NCBI RefSeq assembly: GCF_910592395.1
Contig: NC_088325.1
Location: 7,719,501 to 7,783,500, forward strand
Reading direction: 5' to 3'
Length of the DNA stretch: 64,000 bases
From: Lineus longissimus
Taxonomy: Eukaryota; Nemertea; Pilidiophora; Heteronemertea; Lineidae
Numbering within the stretch: position 1 is the stretch's first letter; each line of letters begins with the position of its first letter. A model generated the notes under the pieces. The model was not told the origin of the DNA and ran no database searches. It saw only the letters and a program-made list of their open reading frames with translations. The translations under genes were made by a program, and so were the position numbers. Positions 45,322 to 55,918 of the stretch are shown in pieces.

Positions 45322-45508
45322 ACACGTGCAAGTCAACAATGAGGGTGCTATCAGCTTTTATGAGAAGTTTAATTTCGAAGTCGTTGAACGGAAAGAGAAT
45401 TATTACAAAAAGATTGAACCAGCAGATGCTTTTGTGCTGCAGAAGACATTGAAGAGTACAGATCGTGATGATAATGATCAGGAGATTGTACAGACCAACG
45501 GAAACTGA
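45322..45508 (+). CDS. NAA50: NAA50 last coding exon
   Basis: Follows the acceptor CATCTTTCAG and begins with the A that completes the leucine codon split by the intron. It encodes HVQVNNEGAISFYEKFNFEV then VERKENYYKKIEPADAFVLQ and a short acidic tail ending QTNGN before TGA at 45506-45508. This matches the end of the GNAT fold of NAA50, including the NYYKRIEPADA segment conserved from insects to humans, where the tyrosines line the substrate-methionine pocket. Residue spacing and tail length agree with the family. Together with the exon at 15479 about 83 residues of the protein are present. The N-terminal half is outside or undetected. Confidence 0.95.
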
Positions 45509-45970
45509 CTGGTTGAAGAGAGACTGAACATTTCTTGCAGGAGTTGAAAGATTTTCTCGAGTGCACTATGCTGCTTCCCTGTCAGTTGTCTTTGATTGCC
45601 TGCATCTGTAGCCCACAGCACCCTCCGGTTAGCTCTGTGTGCACCTGAGAAAGTGTTTAAAACAACCATCAGAATCTCTTAAGCAATGTTTTCCAAAACC
45701 CTACTACAAAAACAAATTTGAACTGTCTGAAGTGTGTCCTTATTAACTCTATGAGCTGAAAGAATGTCACCACTCTTCAGTTCTTGTTTACTTCACCAGG
45801 ACGGCAGTGGCTCACTGGTAAAACATTCATTGGTTGACGGCGACTCAAGTCTTTCAGTATTATGGAGTTCTGATGGAATAATCAGTCATTTTTGCTGCGT
45901 TCATTTTGGTAGTAATATAGCCTCATTATATAGAGTGGCCAATAAAAAAACCATCGTACTTTAACACTTG
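45509..45970 (+). other. NAA50 3' UTR with polyadenylation signal
   Basis: Non-coding sequence after the stop codon. AATAAA at 45941-45946 is the first strong signal, giving a predicted 3' UTR of about 450 bp. The true cleavage site is not known. Confidence 0.6.
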
Positions 45971-46335
45971 ATATGATATGAATTTCATTGTTCGTGAGCC
46001 ACCTTTGAAATTCACAGTCGAAATGTCTTCTCTGCTGAGCAAAATAAAAAATATACACCTTCATCATGGCCCCTGGTCATTTCATTTCAACAAAATTGAT
46101 ATGATATAATGCTATTTCAAACATTACAATAAAAGTTACACTACGAAAAACCCAGTATTTGTCATTTGTACAAACCCAGTATTTGCCATTTGTTCACCCG
46201 AAAATAGTGACGTCATACCTAGAACAAAGTCGAGTCTCATGTCTTGCGAACGTAGTGGCTTACTTCTTCGCTTGTAAGTGACCCATACAATTGAATCATT
46301 GAATGATGAAAGTGCCCAATTTCCATGGTAATTTT
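45971..46335. other. Intergenic sequence, nothing recognised
   Basis: Contains a direct duplication of AACCCAGTATTTG (46149 and 46175). No gene. Confidence 0.4.
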
Positions 46336-46560
46336 TAGCTCAGCTGAAAAGCTGAGCTATTCATATGAGTAAATGGTAGAATGAGTGTCCGTCTGTCTGT
46401 CTGTCTGTCTGTCCGTTAAACAGGCACGTTTCAAAACTATGGCGGATAGGCGATAGATTTTCCCTCTGAGGCGTTGAGACCCTTCAGGACTCCTGAATAG
46501 ACCAAATGTGGGTCCGGCAGGATGAGCGGTTTGGCCACTAGGTGGCACCAAGCGAAATTT
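46336..46560 (+). repeat. Start of a dispersed repeat (AGCTCAGCTGA type)
   Basis: TTTTAGCTCAGCTGAAAAGC followed by (GTCT)n at 46388-46412 and CAGGCACGTTTCAAAACTAT. A matching terminus CAGCTGAGCGCCAGGCCC and TTGGGCCTCTTGTT lies at 49243-49276. The intervening 2.7 kb may therefore be one element, or one element with insertions. Confidence 0.5.
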
Positions 46561-46813
46561 TCCAAAAACTTTTCCAGCAGCTGATTTCTCAGTTGGGGAT
46601 CATGAATCAAATCTAATTTTATAGAGCAAAGCTTTCTCTTTCATTATCAATAGGCGTAGTTCATGAATTTCTCACCAGGTGGTGTTACTGGCGCAATTTA
46701 GTGAGCACCCCCCAAGAAGAGCATTTTAAATTTCGCGCGAGTTATCCCACGTCCAATCACACATGCAGCGAACGTCAAGTCTCGAGTCTGTGCAGTTCAG
46801 ACGTAAGGAGACC

Positions 46814-47591
46814 ATGCTATGGAATAGATCGCGTTCTGTCAATTCAGAGGTAAGTTCTCATTAAATTCACAATTTCATAGGCGATAATATTTGGCTGCTT
46901 GTGTTATTGCATGTTGATGACATTAGGGAAGGCTTGGATTGTTTAATTGGATGTGATTAATTTGAAATAGTTCGTCGACGATCGTTGAAAAACGATCTGC
47001 GAAATGCAGCTTGGTTGGTCTGAGAAACGATGTCAAAGTCCGGCTTTAAATCATGGATTTCTCAACAAATAACTCTTGTCACATAGCAGAACTAATGTGA
47101 ATAAACAAGACAATAATAAACATCGTTCTGATATCATCGGGTAAGGTTGCCAATGTACATAAACAGTGTAATTGAGGATCGACGCCAGCGATTTGAAATG
47201 TCAACAAACAGTAAATGCGATATGATACACACTGACACTTGCACACTGTACATAGCACAATGCTTCAAACGGGGCCGATTCATCACTCTTATCACAATGT
47301 ATTCCCAATCATATCAATGAACTTCCTTGATCATTCGGCCCTAGCGCCTTATCAGTTGTTGTTGGCCTTGTATTTGATATAAAACTTGGCTAGCTTACCT
47401 ATTCTATCAAAATTAAAATGTTATCTCCTCATCATGTTTTGCAGGACAGGAATGATCTGCAGCTGCATTTGAACATATTTGGTGACTACATCTCAAAGAT
47501 GACCAAGAGAGAGGATCGAGCTATGACTTTGCACATCCCATCGACTTCGGTGTTCACCAGTGCAATCATCAGAAGAGCCAGGCAATTCTAG
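46814..47591 (+). CDS. Candidate two-exon gene encoding about 60 residues, unrecognised
   Basis: Exon 1 (46814-46849) reads MLWNRSRSVNSE and ends at a strong donor, GTAAGT. Exon 2 (47445-47591) follows a TTTTGCAG acceptor and continues in frame with DRNDLQLHLNIFGDYISKMT and then KREDRAMTLHIPSTSVFTSA before a TAG. AATAAA lies at 47636. The intron of 595 bp is in phase 0. The exon-2 region and its flanks have a diverged sibling at 21200-21480, so this is a multi-copy unit. No domain is recognised. It may be a real small gene, part of a transposon, or a chance combination of good splice signals. Confidence 0.4.
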
Positions 47592-47799
47592 TATTCAAGT
47601 ATTTCATTCTGTAATACTTACCTCAAAATTTACTAAATAAAGAAAACCGCATGTGGCAGTTGGTTAAAAAAATCAAGTCTATCTGTTTAAAGTTTTTACT
47701 TGCTATCATTATTATCAACATTTCAATGGTGGCATTCTGCTAAGGTTTGTTAAGAGTTTCACTTGACTTAAGCAGGGTGTACACTAGTAAAATATTAGC

Positions 47800-47905
47800 A
47801 ACATTTTACCAACATTTTACCAACATTTTACCAACATTTTACCAACATTTTACCAACATTTTACCAACATTTTACCAACATTTTACCAACATTTTACCAA
47901 CATTT
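47800..47905. repeat. 11-bp tandem array (ACATTTTACCA)
   Basis: About nine to ten near-perfect copies of ACATTTTACCA, apparently an expansion of the terminal motif of the Harbinger-like element in which it lies. Confidence 0.95.
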
Positions 47906-48016
47906 TTACAACAATTTTGCAACAAGCCCTTCAAGGCCCTGTGTTCACTAGCAACAAAATTGCAACAAATTAGCAACATTTTTACAACATGTTGGTAAAT
48001 TGTTGCAAACTTTTTA

Positions 48017-48364
48017 GTGGGAACAAAGGGAAATAGGTATTTTGGAGGGAAAATGGATGATTCCAAGGAGAGAAGATGTGTTTTGAGTGCTTCTGCAGCA
48101 ATTTTAGCTGTCATTGTTGAGAGACGGAAGAGGACATGTTCAATCCCAATATGGGCCTATATTCCCAATCCACAGTGCATATATGCCCGCAATGTGACAC
48201 GGCATAACCTATGGGAACGATCAATAACACCAACGAAGGTTCATTGTCCGTGTGGCGCGCCAGGCGGTAAAAAGGGAATGTTGTGCAGGGCACGGAACAG
48301 CCTATGGATACGCAGCCTAAAGGAGTTGCGGCTGACTGACAAGCCGTCACACAAAAACTTCTAG
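48017..48364 (+). pseudogene. Harbinger transposase N-terminal fragment
   Basis: Open frame containing MDDSKERRCVLSASAAILAV with IVERRKR, and near its end SLWIRSLKELRLTDKPSHKN. The second block resembles the segment that precedes the catalytic domain of PIF/Harbinger transposases (ELRL.D...KNF). The middle (about 48130-48290) looks unrelated. The frame ends before any catalytic aspartate, consistent with an internally deleted element. Confidence 0.5.
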
Positions 48365-48668
48365 AAAAGGTTTCATCACCCTACGAAGCAAGACACTCAC
48401 TTGAGAGTTGCTATACCTGCTTCTTGTTCAAGTCACATGAACTCCGGTAGATCACATGACGCAAATCCTATTTCTGATTGGCTGAAGAGTTTGCAACATT
48501 TTTACAACATGCAACAAAGAATTGCATTGCATTTAATTTGCAACAATTTTACAACATGTTGTAAGACGCGTTTTGCTCTGTACACACTACGCAACATTTT
48601 TGCAACATTTGTTGCAACTGGAAATGTAAAAATGTTGCTAATATTTTACTAGTGTACACAGGCCTTTA

Positions 48669-49759
48669 GGCAATAATAGAGTTGGGTAGAGCATTTTGTT
48701 AATGTTACCCTTTTAGTTAGGGAAACTGGTGCCTTCTGCATTAGGTGGACCCCACTTACTCATCTGTCAGACCGGCCTCACACGTCGGCAGTAGAGTTTA
48801 AGGTCCAGTCTGCGAGATTTACCCATTTCTACCCAGCCAAAAGCGGGTGATTGGGCTAGTCTCTCCATGTGATTCAATTCGCATGGATTCTTGTGTCCCG
48901 GTGCTGAAAGGATCCCTCCACAAGGGCAGACTACATCCGGTGGCACTGAAGTATGGAAGAAAGACAGAAGACGACCAATTTGCGAAAAGGATCATCATCA
49001 TCATCATCATGGTAACAGCTGAGGATGAATCATGTTGCTGTGTGTAGAATTGATGGTCCAATATAGGTTAGGTTATCTGTTTGCGCACACATTGCAAGGG
49101 TGGAGCTTGCTTGAAGTAGATTGCGCCAGTCTACCGTAATTCACTGTTACACATCCAGAAGCTAATATCCTTAGGCTTTGAGTCCTTAGTTTAGTAGAGT
49201 TTGACGAGTAATGTAATATATACGAACAACGCAGCAACAACTCAGCTGAGCGCCAGGCCCTTGGGCCTCTTGTTCAGTAGAAGGTTTTTAGCTCACCTGA
49301 CAAAGTCGGGAGCTAGTGAAATAACTATCCAATATTCTGCCTGTCTGTCCCTCCGTCAACTTGGGTGCACATTAGAGAGATTTGATAAGTCATGGTCTTA
49401 TTTTTCTCTGATCAGAAGCTGAAAATCAGTGCCATTGATGTACAGTCAGTAGGCTAGACAGCCTTGTTTGAAAAGACTTTTCTTTCTTTCTGGGGAAGAA
49501 AAGAGTTAAATTTGGTCTATGGCGTAGCTAAAAATTAAGCATTAGATTGATATTTTCAACAAGTTTAATTCAGAGGCCTGTGCTTTGGTCGTCAGATTAG
49601 CACAGTTGTATTCTGCCCACACATGAGTCCTGAAGCTACATATCGACGCCAGTTATTTTGTTCAGTGTGAGGCAATGATAAGGTCAATTAAAAGGATTAA
49701 TATGATCACAAATCAATGGTTTTAGTCGGCTATACACTTTAGAAATGGGTGGCTTTTTG
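48669..49759. other. Intergenic repeats, no gene
   Basis: 48820-49015 resembles a SINE-like unit ending in (ATC)n at 48990-49010. 49243-49276 is a dispersed-repeat terminus. 49288-49310 starts another repeat with TAGCTCACCTGACAAAGTCG. No coding frame is supported. Confidence 0.35.
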
Positions 49760-50776
49760 CTCAACATAGGGGAGTCTATACAATAGCGCAGCGTCCATCG
49801 TCGCCTGTATCCTGTTTCAAAAACAGTGGCATGTTTCTTAAATGCTTTGGCTATGAACTTGAAACTTTGTACACGGACCCCAGGTCAGGCGACCTCTGAC
49901 AAGGAATTCCGGTCCGATCTGATTCTTGACTTGGCCACCAGGGGCCAGAAGTGGAAAACTAAAAGTGCGATATCTCACTTATGAGTGACTTGTTTTTGGT
50001 AGGATTTTTATGGTGGTTACTCCAAGCAACGATACATCACATATCATACCGACTTTGGTTTGACCTATATACTATACATACTTGGCCACCAGAGGGCCAG
50101 AAGTGGAAACCTAAAAAGTGTGATTTCTCTCTTATGAGCGACTCGATTTCGATAAAAATTTTATTGTAGGTTCTCCTAGCAAGGATGCATCATATATCAT
50201 ACGTGTTTTTGATTTGACCTAATTTTCAAGGTCACAGAGGTCAAATGGCGTAAATTGGCCATTTGAGTGTAACTATGGCACGTTTTTTAACCGCTCAAGC
50301 TATTAAATTGAAACTTTGTACACATGATCATGATTCCCTATGTCATGTAACCATTGACAGCAAATTTCGGACTGATCTGATTCTCGACTTGGCCACCAGG
50401 GGGCCAAAACTAAAAAAGTGCAATATCTGGCCCGTTTGGCCCGTTTCTTAACCGCTAAAGCTATGAACTTGAAATTTGGTACACAGGACTACCTATGTCA
50501 TGTTTCCTCTGACACTGAATTTCGGTCCGATCTTATTCTTGACTCAGTCACCAGGGGGCTAGAAGTGGAAACCTAAAAAGTGTGATATCTCTCTTATTAC
50601 TGACTCAATTTCGATAAGATTTTATGATAGGTACTCCAAGCAACGATATATCATATGTCTTACCGACTTTGGTTTGACCTATATACTATACATGTAGCAT
50701 GTTTCTTAACCAGGATGAATTCTTTACCACCAAATGTCTATACGGAGAGCACAATGGCCCTTGGCCGTTTCATTAT
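49760..50776 (+). repeat. GGCTCA...TTTCATT dispersed repeat, third copy
   Basis: Starts GCTCAACATAGGGGAGTCTA and ends GAGCACAATGGCCCTTGG with CCGTTTCATT. Internal units carry CACGTTTTTTAACCGCT, GGCCACCAGGGGGCC and AAGGTCACAGAGGTCA. Related to 5507-6957 and 44570-45297. This copy and the latter share the sequence ACCTATATACTATACATG upstream of their right ends, so they are a subfamily. Confidence 0.7.
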
Positions 50777-50849
50777 TGCAGTATGTTGTTCTTCTTCTGG
50801 TTCATCAGTAAACTATTTTTCTGAACATGTTTGATGCTTTTTGTTTCAG

Positions 50850-50883
50850 CTATTGTCCTGACGTGAAAGACCTTTTCCTCCAT
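50850..50883 (+). other. Possible 34-bp exon of an unknown gene
   Basis: Preceded by a good pyrimidine tract (GATGCTTTTTGTTTCAG) and followed by GTGAGTG. It encodes YCPDVKDLFLH in one frame. No flanking exon is found and the satellite starts 300 bases later, so support is limited to splice-site quality. Confidence 0.2.
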
Positions 50884-53479
50884 GTGAGTGCACGCCGAGA
50901 TTCGTGTTCACATCACCTCTCTACTACAACAAAATGTCATTTCCATTATCGTCGCAGTAGCGAGGTAATTAAGCGCCATCAGTGTGACGTTGGAAAAATC
51001 TATATCAGCACCTAGACGTCACATTGTAGATCCATGGCTCCAGGAAACGCCTAACTAGTGCATTGTTTCTCCTGGAAAGGATCGACGCATGGAGAGCTAA
51101 CTCAGGACTAATTAGAGTCAACATCGGAAAAGATTTTAAATTTTTTCCTTTTTTTCTCCAATTTGTTGGTGGAAACAGACCGCAATTTCGAGATTCTGCG
51201 ATGATAAGTTGTCATTTGATAGCAATATTACACTACTAGCATGAAAGTCGGTCGGCGATGGCGCTCGTCGCGACCGATCACGCTCATTTTGGTTATACAC
51301 AGTCAAGATGACCGATGGACAAACTGAGACCGCATTTTCGAGATTCTCTGATGATAAGTTGTCACTCGACTAGAGATATTACACGACTGGCGATGACAGT
51401 CGGTCGGCGATGGCGCTCGTCGCGACCGATCACGTTCATTTTGGTTATACAGAGTCAAGATGACCGATTGGACAAACTGAGACCGCAATTACGAGATTCT
51501 GCGATGATAAGTTGTCACTCGTCTAGAGATATTACATGACTGGCAATGACGGTCGGTCGGCGATGGCGCTCGTCGCGACCGATCACGCTCATTTTGGTTA
51601 TACAGAGTCGAGATGAGCGATTGGACAAACTGAGACCGCAATTTCAAGATTCTGCGATGATAAGTTGTCATTCAACTAACGATATGAGACTACTGGCGAT
51701 GACGGTCGGTCGGGGAGGCACTCGTCGCGACCGATCACGTTCAATTTGGTTATACAGAGTCGAGATGACCAATTGGACAAACTGAGACTGCAATTTCCAG
51801 ATTCTGCGATGATTAGTTGTCATTCGACTAGTGATATTACGCGACTGGCGATGACGGTCGGTCAGCAATGGCGCTCGTCGCGACCGATCACGCTCATTTT
51901 GGTTATACAGAGTCGAGATGAGCGATTGGATTAACTGAGACCGCAATTTCGAGATTCTGCGATGATAAGTTGTCATTCGACTAGCGATATTACGCGACTG
52001 GCGATGACGGTCGGTCGGCGATGGCGCTTGTCGCGATTGATCACGTTCATTTTGGTTATACAGAGTCAAGATGACCGATTGGAGAAACTGAGACCGCAAT
52101 TTCGTGATTCTGCGTTGATAAGTTGTCATTCGACTAGCGGTATTACACGACTGGCGATGACGGTCGGTCAGCGATGGCGCTCATCGCGACCGATCACGCT
52201 CATTTTGGTTATACAGAGTCGAGATGAGCGATTGGACAAACTGAGACCGCAATCTGAGATTCTGCGATGATAAGTTGTCATTCGATAGTGATATTACACT
52301 ACTGGCGATGAAAGTCAGTCGGCGATGGCGTTCGTCGCGACCGATCACGCTCACTTTGGTTATGCAGATTCGAGATGACCGATTGGACAAACTGAGACCG
52401 CATTTTCGAGATTCTGTGATGATAAGTTGTCACTCGACTACAGATATTACACGACTGGCGATGACGGTCGGTCGGCGATGGCGCTCGTCGCGACCGATCA
52501 CGTTCATTTTGGTTATACAGAGTCGAGATGAGCGATTAGACGAACTGAGACCGCAATTTTGAGATTCTGCAATGAGAAGTTGTCATTCAACTAACGATAG
52601 AAGACTACTGGCGATGTCGGTCGGTCGGCGATGGCGCTCGTCGCGACCGATCACGCTCATTTTGGTTATACAGAGTCGAGATGCCCGATTGGACAAACTG
52701 AGACTGCAATTTCGTGATACTGCGATGAGAAGTTGTCTTTCGATAGCAATATTACACTACTGGCGAAGGAAGTCGGTCGGCGATGGCGCTCATCGCGACC
52801 GATCATGCTCATTCTGGTTATACAGAGTCAAGATGACTGATGGACAAACTGAGACTGCATTTTTCGAGAATCTGTGATGATAAGGTGTCACTTGGCTAGA
52901 GATATTACATGACTGGCGATGACGGTCGGTCGGCGATGGCGCTTGTCGTGACCGATCACGCTCATTTTGGTTATACAGAGTCGAGACGACCGATGGACAA
53001 GCTGAGACCACATTTTCGAGATTCTGTGATGATAAGTTGTCACTCTACTAACGATATAAGACTACTGGCGATGATTGTCAGTCGGCAATGGCGCTTGTCG
53101 TGATTGATCAAGCTAATTTTGGTTTTTCAGAGTCGAGATGCCCAATTGGACAAACTGAGACCACAATTTCGAGATTCTGCAATGATAAGTTATCGTTCGA
53201 TAGCGATATTACACTCTGGCGATGAAAGTCGGTCGGCGATGGCACTAGTCAGGACCGATTACGCTCATTTTGGTTATACAGAGTCGAGATGACCGATTCT
53301 GCGATGATAAGTTGTCATTCAATAGCAATATTACACTACTGGCGATGAAAGTCGGTCATCGATGGCGCTCGTCGCGACCGATCACGCTCATTTTGGTTAT
53401 ACAGAGTAGAGATGAGCGATTGGACAAACTGAGACCGCTATCTGAGATTCTGCGATGATAAGTTGTCATTCGATAGCGA

Positions 53480-55918
53480 TATTACACTACTGGCGATGAA
53501 AGTCAGTCGGCGATGGCGTTCGTCGCGACCGATCACGCTCACTTTGGTTATGCAGATTTGAGATGACCGATTGGACAAACTGAGACCGCATTTTCGAGAT
53601 TCTGTGATGATAAGTTGTCACTCGACTACAGATATTACACGACTGGCGATGACGGTCGATCGGCGATGGCGCTCGTCGCGACCGATCACGTTCATTTTGG
53701 TTATACAGAGTCGAGATGAGCGATTAGACGAACTGAGACCGCAATTTTGAGAGTCTGCAATGAGAAGTTGTCATTCAACTAACGATAGAAGACTACTGGC
53801 GATGTCAGTCGGTCGGCGATGGCGCTCGTCGCGACCGATCACGCTCATTTTGGTTATACAGAGTCGAGATGCCCGATTGGACAAACTGAGACTGCAATTT
53901 CGTGATACTGCGATGAGAAGTTGTCTTTCGAAAGCAATATTACACAACTGGCGAAGGAAGTCGGTCGGCGATGGCGCTCATCGCGACCGATCACGCTCAT
54001 TCTGGTTATACAGAGTCAAGATGACTGATGGACAAACTGAGACTGCATTTTCGAGAATCTGTGATGATAAGGTGTCACTTGGCTAGAGAAATTACATGAC
54101 TGACAATGACGGTCGGTCGGCGATGGCGCTTGTCGCGACCGATCACGCTCATTTTGGTTATACAGAGTCGAGACGACCGATGGACAAGCTGAGACCACAT
54201 TTTCGAGATTCTGTGATGATAAGTTGTCATTCAACTAACGATATGAGACTACTGGCGATGACGGTCGGTCGGCGATGGCACTCGTCGCGACCGATCACGT
54301 TCATTTTGGTTATACAGAGTCGAGATGACCAATTGGACAAACTGAGACTGCAATTTCCAGATTCTGCGATGATTAGTTGTCATTCGACTAGTGATATTAC
54401 GCGACTGGCGATGAAAATCGGTCGGTCTTCGATGGCGCTCGTCGCGACCGATCACGCTCATTTTGGTTGTACAGAGTCGAGATGAGCGATTGGATTACTG
54501 AGACCGCAATTTCGAGATTCTGCGATGATAAGTTGTCATTCGACTAGCGATATTACGCGACTGGCGATGATGGTCGGTCGGCGATGGCGCTTGTCGCGAT
54601 TGATCACGTTCATTTTGGTTATACAGAGTCAAGATGACCGATTGGAGAAACTGAGACCGCAATTTCGTGATTCTGCGTTGATAAGTTGTCATTCGACTAG
54701 CGATATTACACGACTGGCGATGACGGTCGGTCGGCGATGGCGCTCATCGCGACCGATCACGCTCATTTTGGTTATACAGAGTCGAGATGACTGATTGGAC
54801 AAACTGAGACCGCAATCTGAGATTCTGCGATGATAAGTTGTCATACGATAGCGATACTACACTACAAGTGATGAAAGTTGGTTAGCGATGGCGCTCGTCG
54901 CGACCGATCACACTCATTTTCCTAATACAGAGTCGAGATGACCGATCGGACAAATTGAGACCACAATTTCGATATTCTTTGATGATAAGTTGTCATTCAA
55001 TAGCGATAATACACTACTGGCGATGAAAGTCGGTTGGCGATGGTGCTCGTCGCGACTGATCACGCTCATTTTGGTTATACAGAGTCGAGATGAGCGATTG
55101 GACAAACTGAGACCGCAATTTCAAGATTCTGCGATGATAAGTTGTCATTCAGCTAACGATATGAGACTACTGGCGATGACGGTCGGTCGGCGATGGCACT
55201 CGTCGCGACCGATCACGTTCAATTTGGTTATACAGAGTCGAGATGACCAATTGGACAAACTGAGACTGCAATTTCCAGATTCTGCGATGATTAGTTGTCA
55301 TTCGACTAGTGATATTACGCGACTGGCGATGACGGTCGGTCTTTGATGGCGCTCGTCGCGACCGATCACGCTCATTTTGGTTATACAGAGTTGAGATGAG
55401 CGATTGGATTAACTGAGACCGCAATTTCGAGATTCTGCGATGATAAGTTGTCATTCGACTAGCGATATTACGCGACTGGCGATGACGGTCGGTCGGCGAT
55501 GGCGCTTGTCGCGATTGATCACGTTCATTTTGGTTATACAGAGTCAAGATGACCGATTGGAGAAACTGAGACCGCAATTTCGTGATTCTGCGTTAAGTTG
55601 TCATTCGACTAGCGATATTACACGACTGGGGATGACGGTCGGTCGGCGATGGCGCTCATCGCGACCGATCATGCTCATTTTGGTTATACAGAGTCGAGAT
55701 GACTGATTGGACAAACTGAGACCGCAATCTGAGATTCTGCGATGATAAGTTGTCATACGATAGCGATACTACACTACAAGTGATGAAAGTTGGTTAGCGA
55801 TGGCGCTCGTCGCGACCGATCACACTCATTTTCCTAATACAGAGTCGAGATGACCGATCGGACAAATTGAGACCACAATTTCGATATTCTTTGATGATAA
55901 GTTGTCATTCAATAGCGA
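53480..55918. repeat. Higher-order repeat unit, copy 1 (16 monomers, 2.44 kb)
   Basis: Every landmark in this block recurs 2,437-2,439 bp further right: the start at 53480/55920, a variant monomer with GAAAGCAATATTACACAACT at about 53930/56369, and the GATGAAAATCGGTCGGTC variant at about 54410/56849. Adjacent monomers inside the block are much less alike than these distant partners. Confidence 0.9.

Larger units (their letters stand above)
47771..48665 (+). mobile_element. PIF/Harbinger-derived non-autonomous element
   Basis: Flanked by TTA at 47768-47770 and 48666-48668, the usual Harbinger target duplication. The ends are inverted: GTGTACACTAGTAAAATATT on the left, followed by AGCAACATTTT, recurs as its reverse complement at 48626-48658. 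The interior contains an 11-bp tandem array, repeated GCAACATTTTTACAACATG motifs in both orientations and a fragment of a transposase N-terminus. No DDE domain is left, so it needs a transposase from elsewhere. Confidence 0.8.

Noticed and set aside
45798-45850. tRNA-like A box (GTGGCTCACTGGTAAAAC) in the NAA50 3' UTR
   Set aside because: The B box is poor and no cloverleaf forms by eye. It is at most a decayed SINE head.
50850-51015. A second acetyltransferase exon because of the FLHV motif
   Set aside because: Only four residues agree with NAA50 and the following residues do not fit the GNAT fold.
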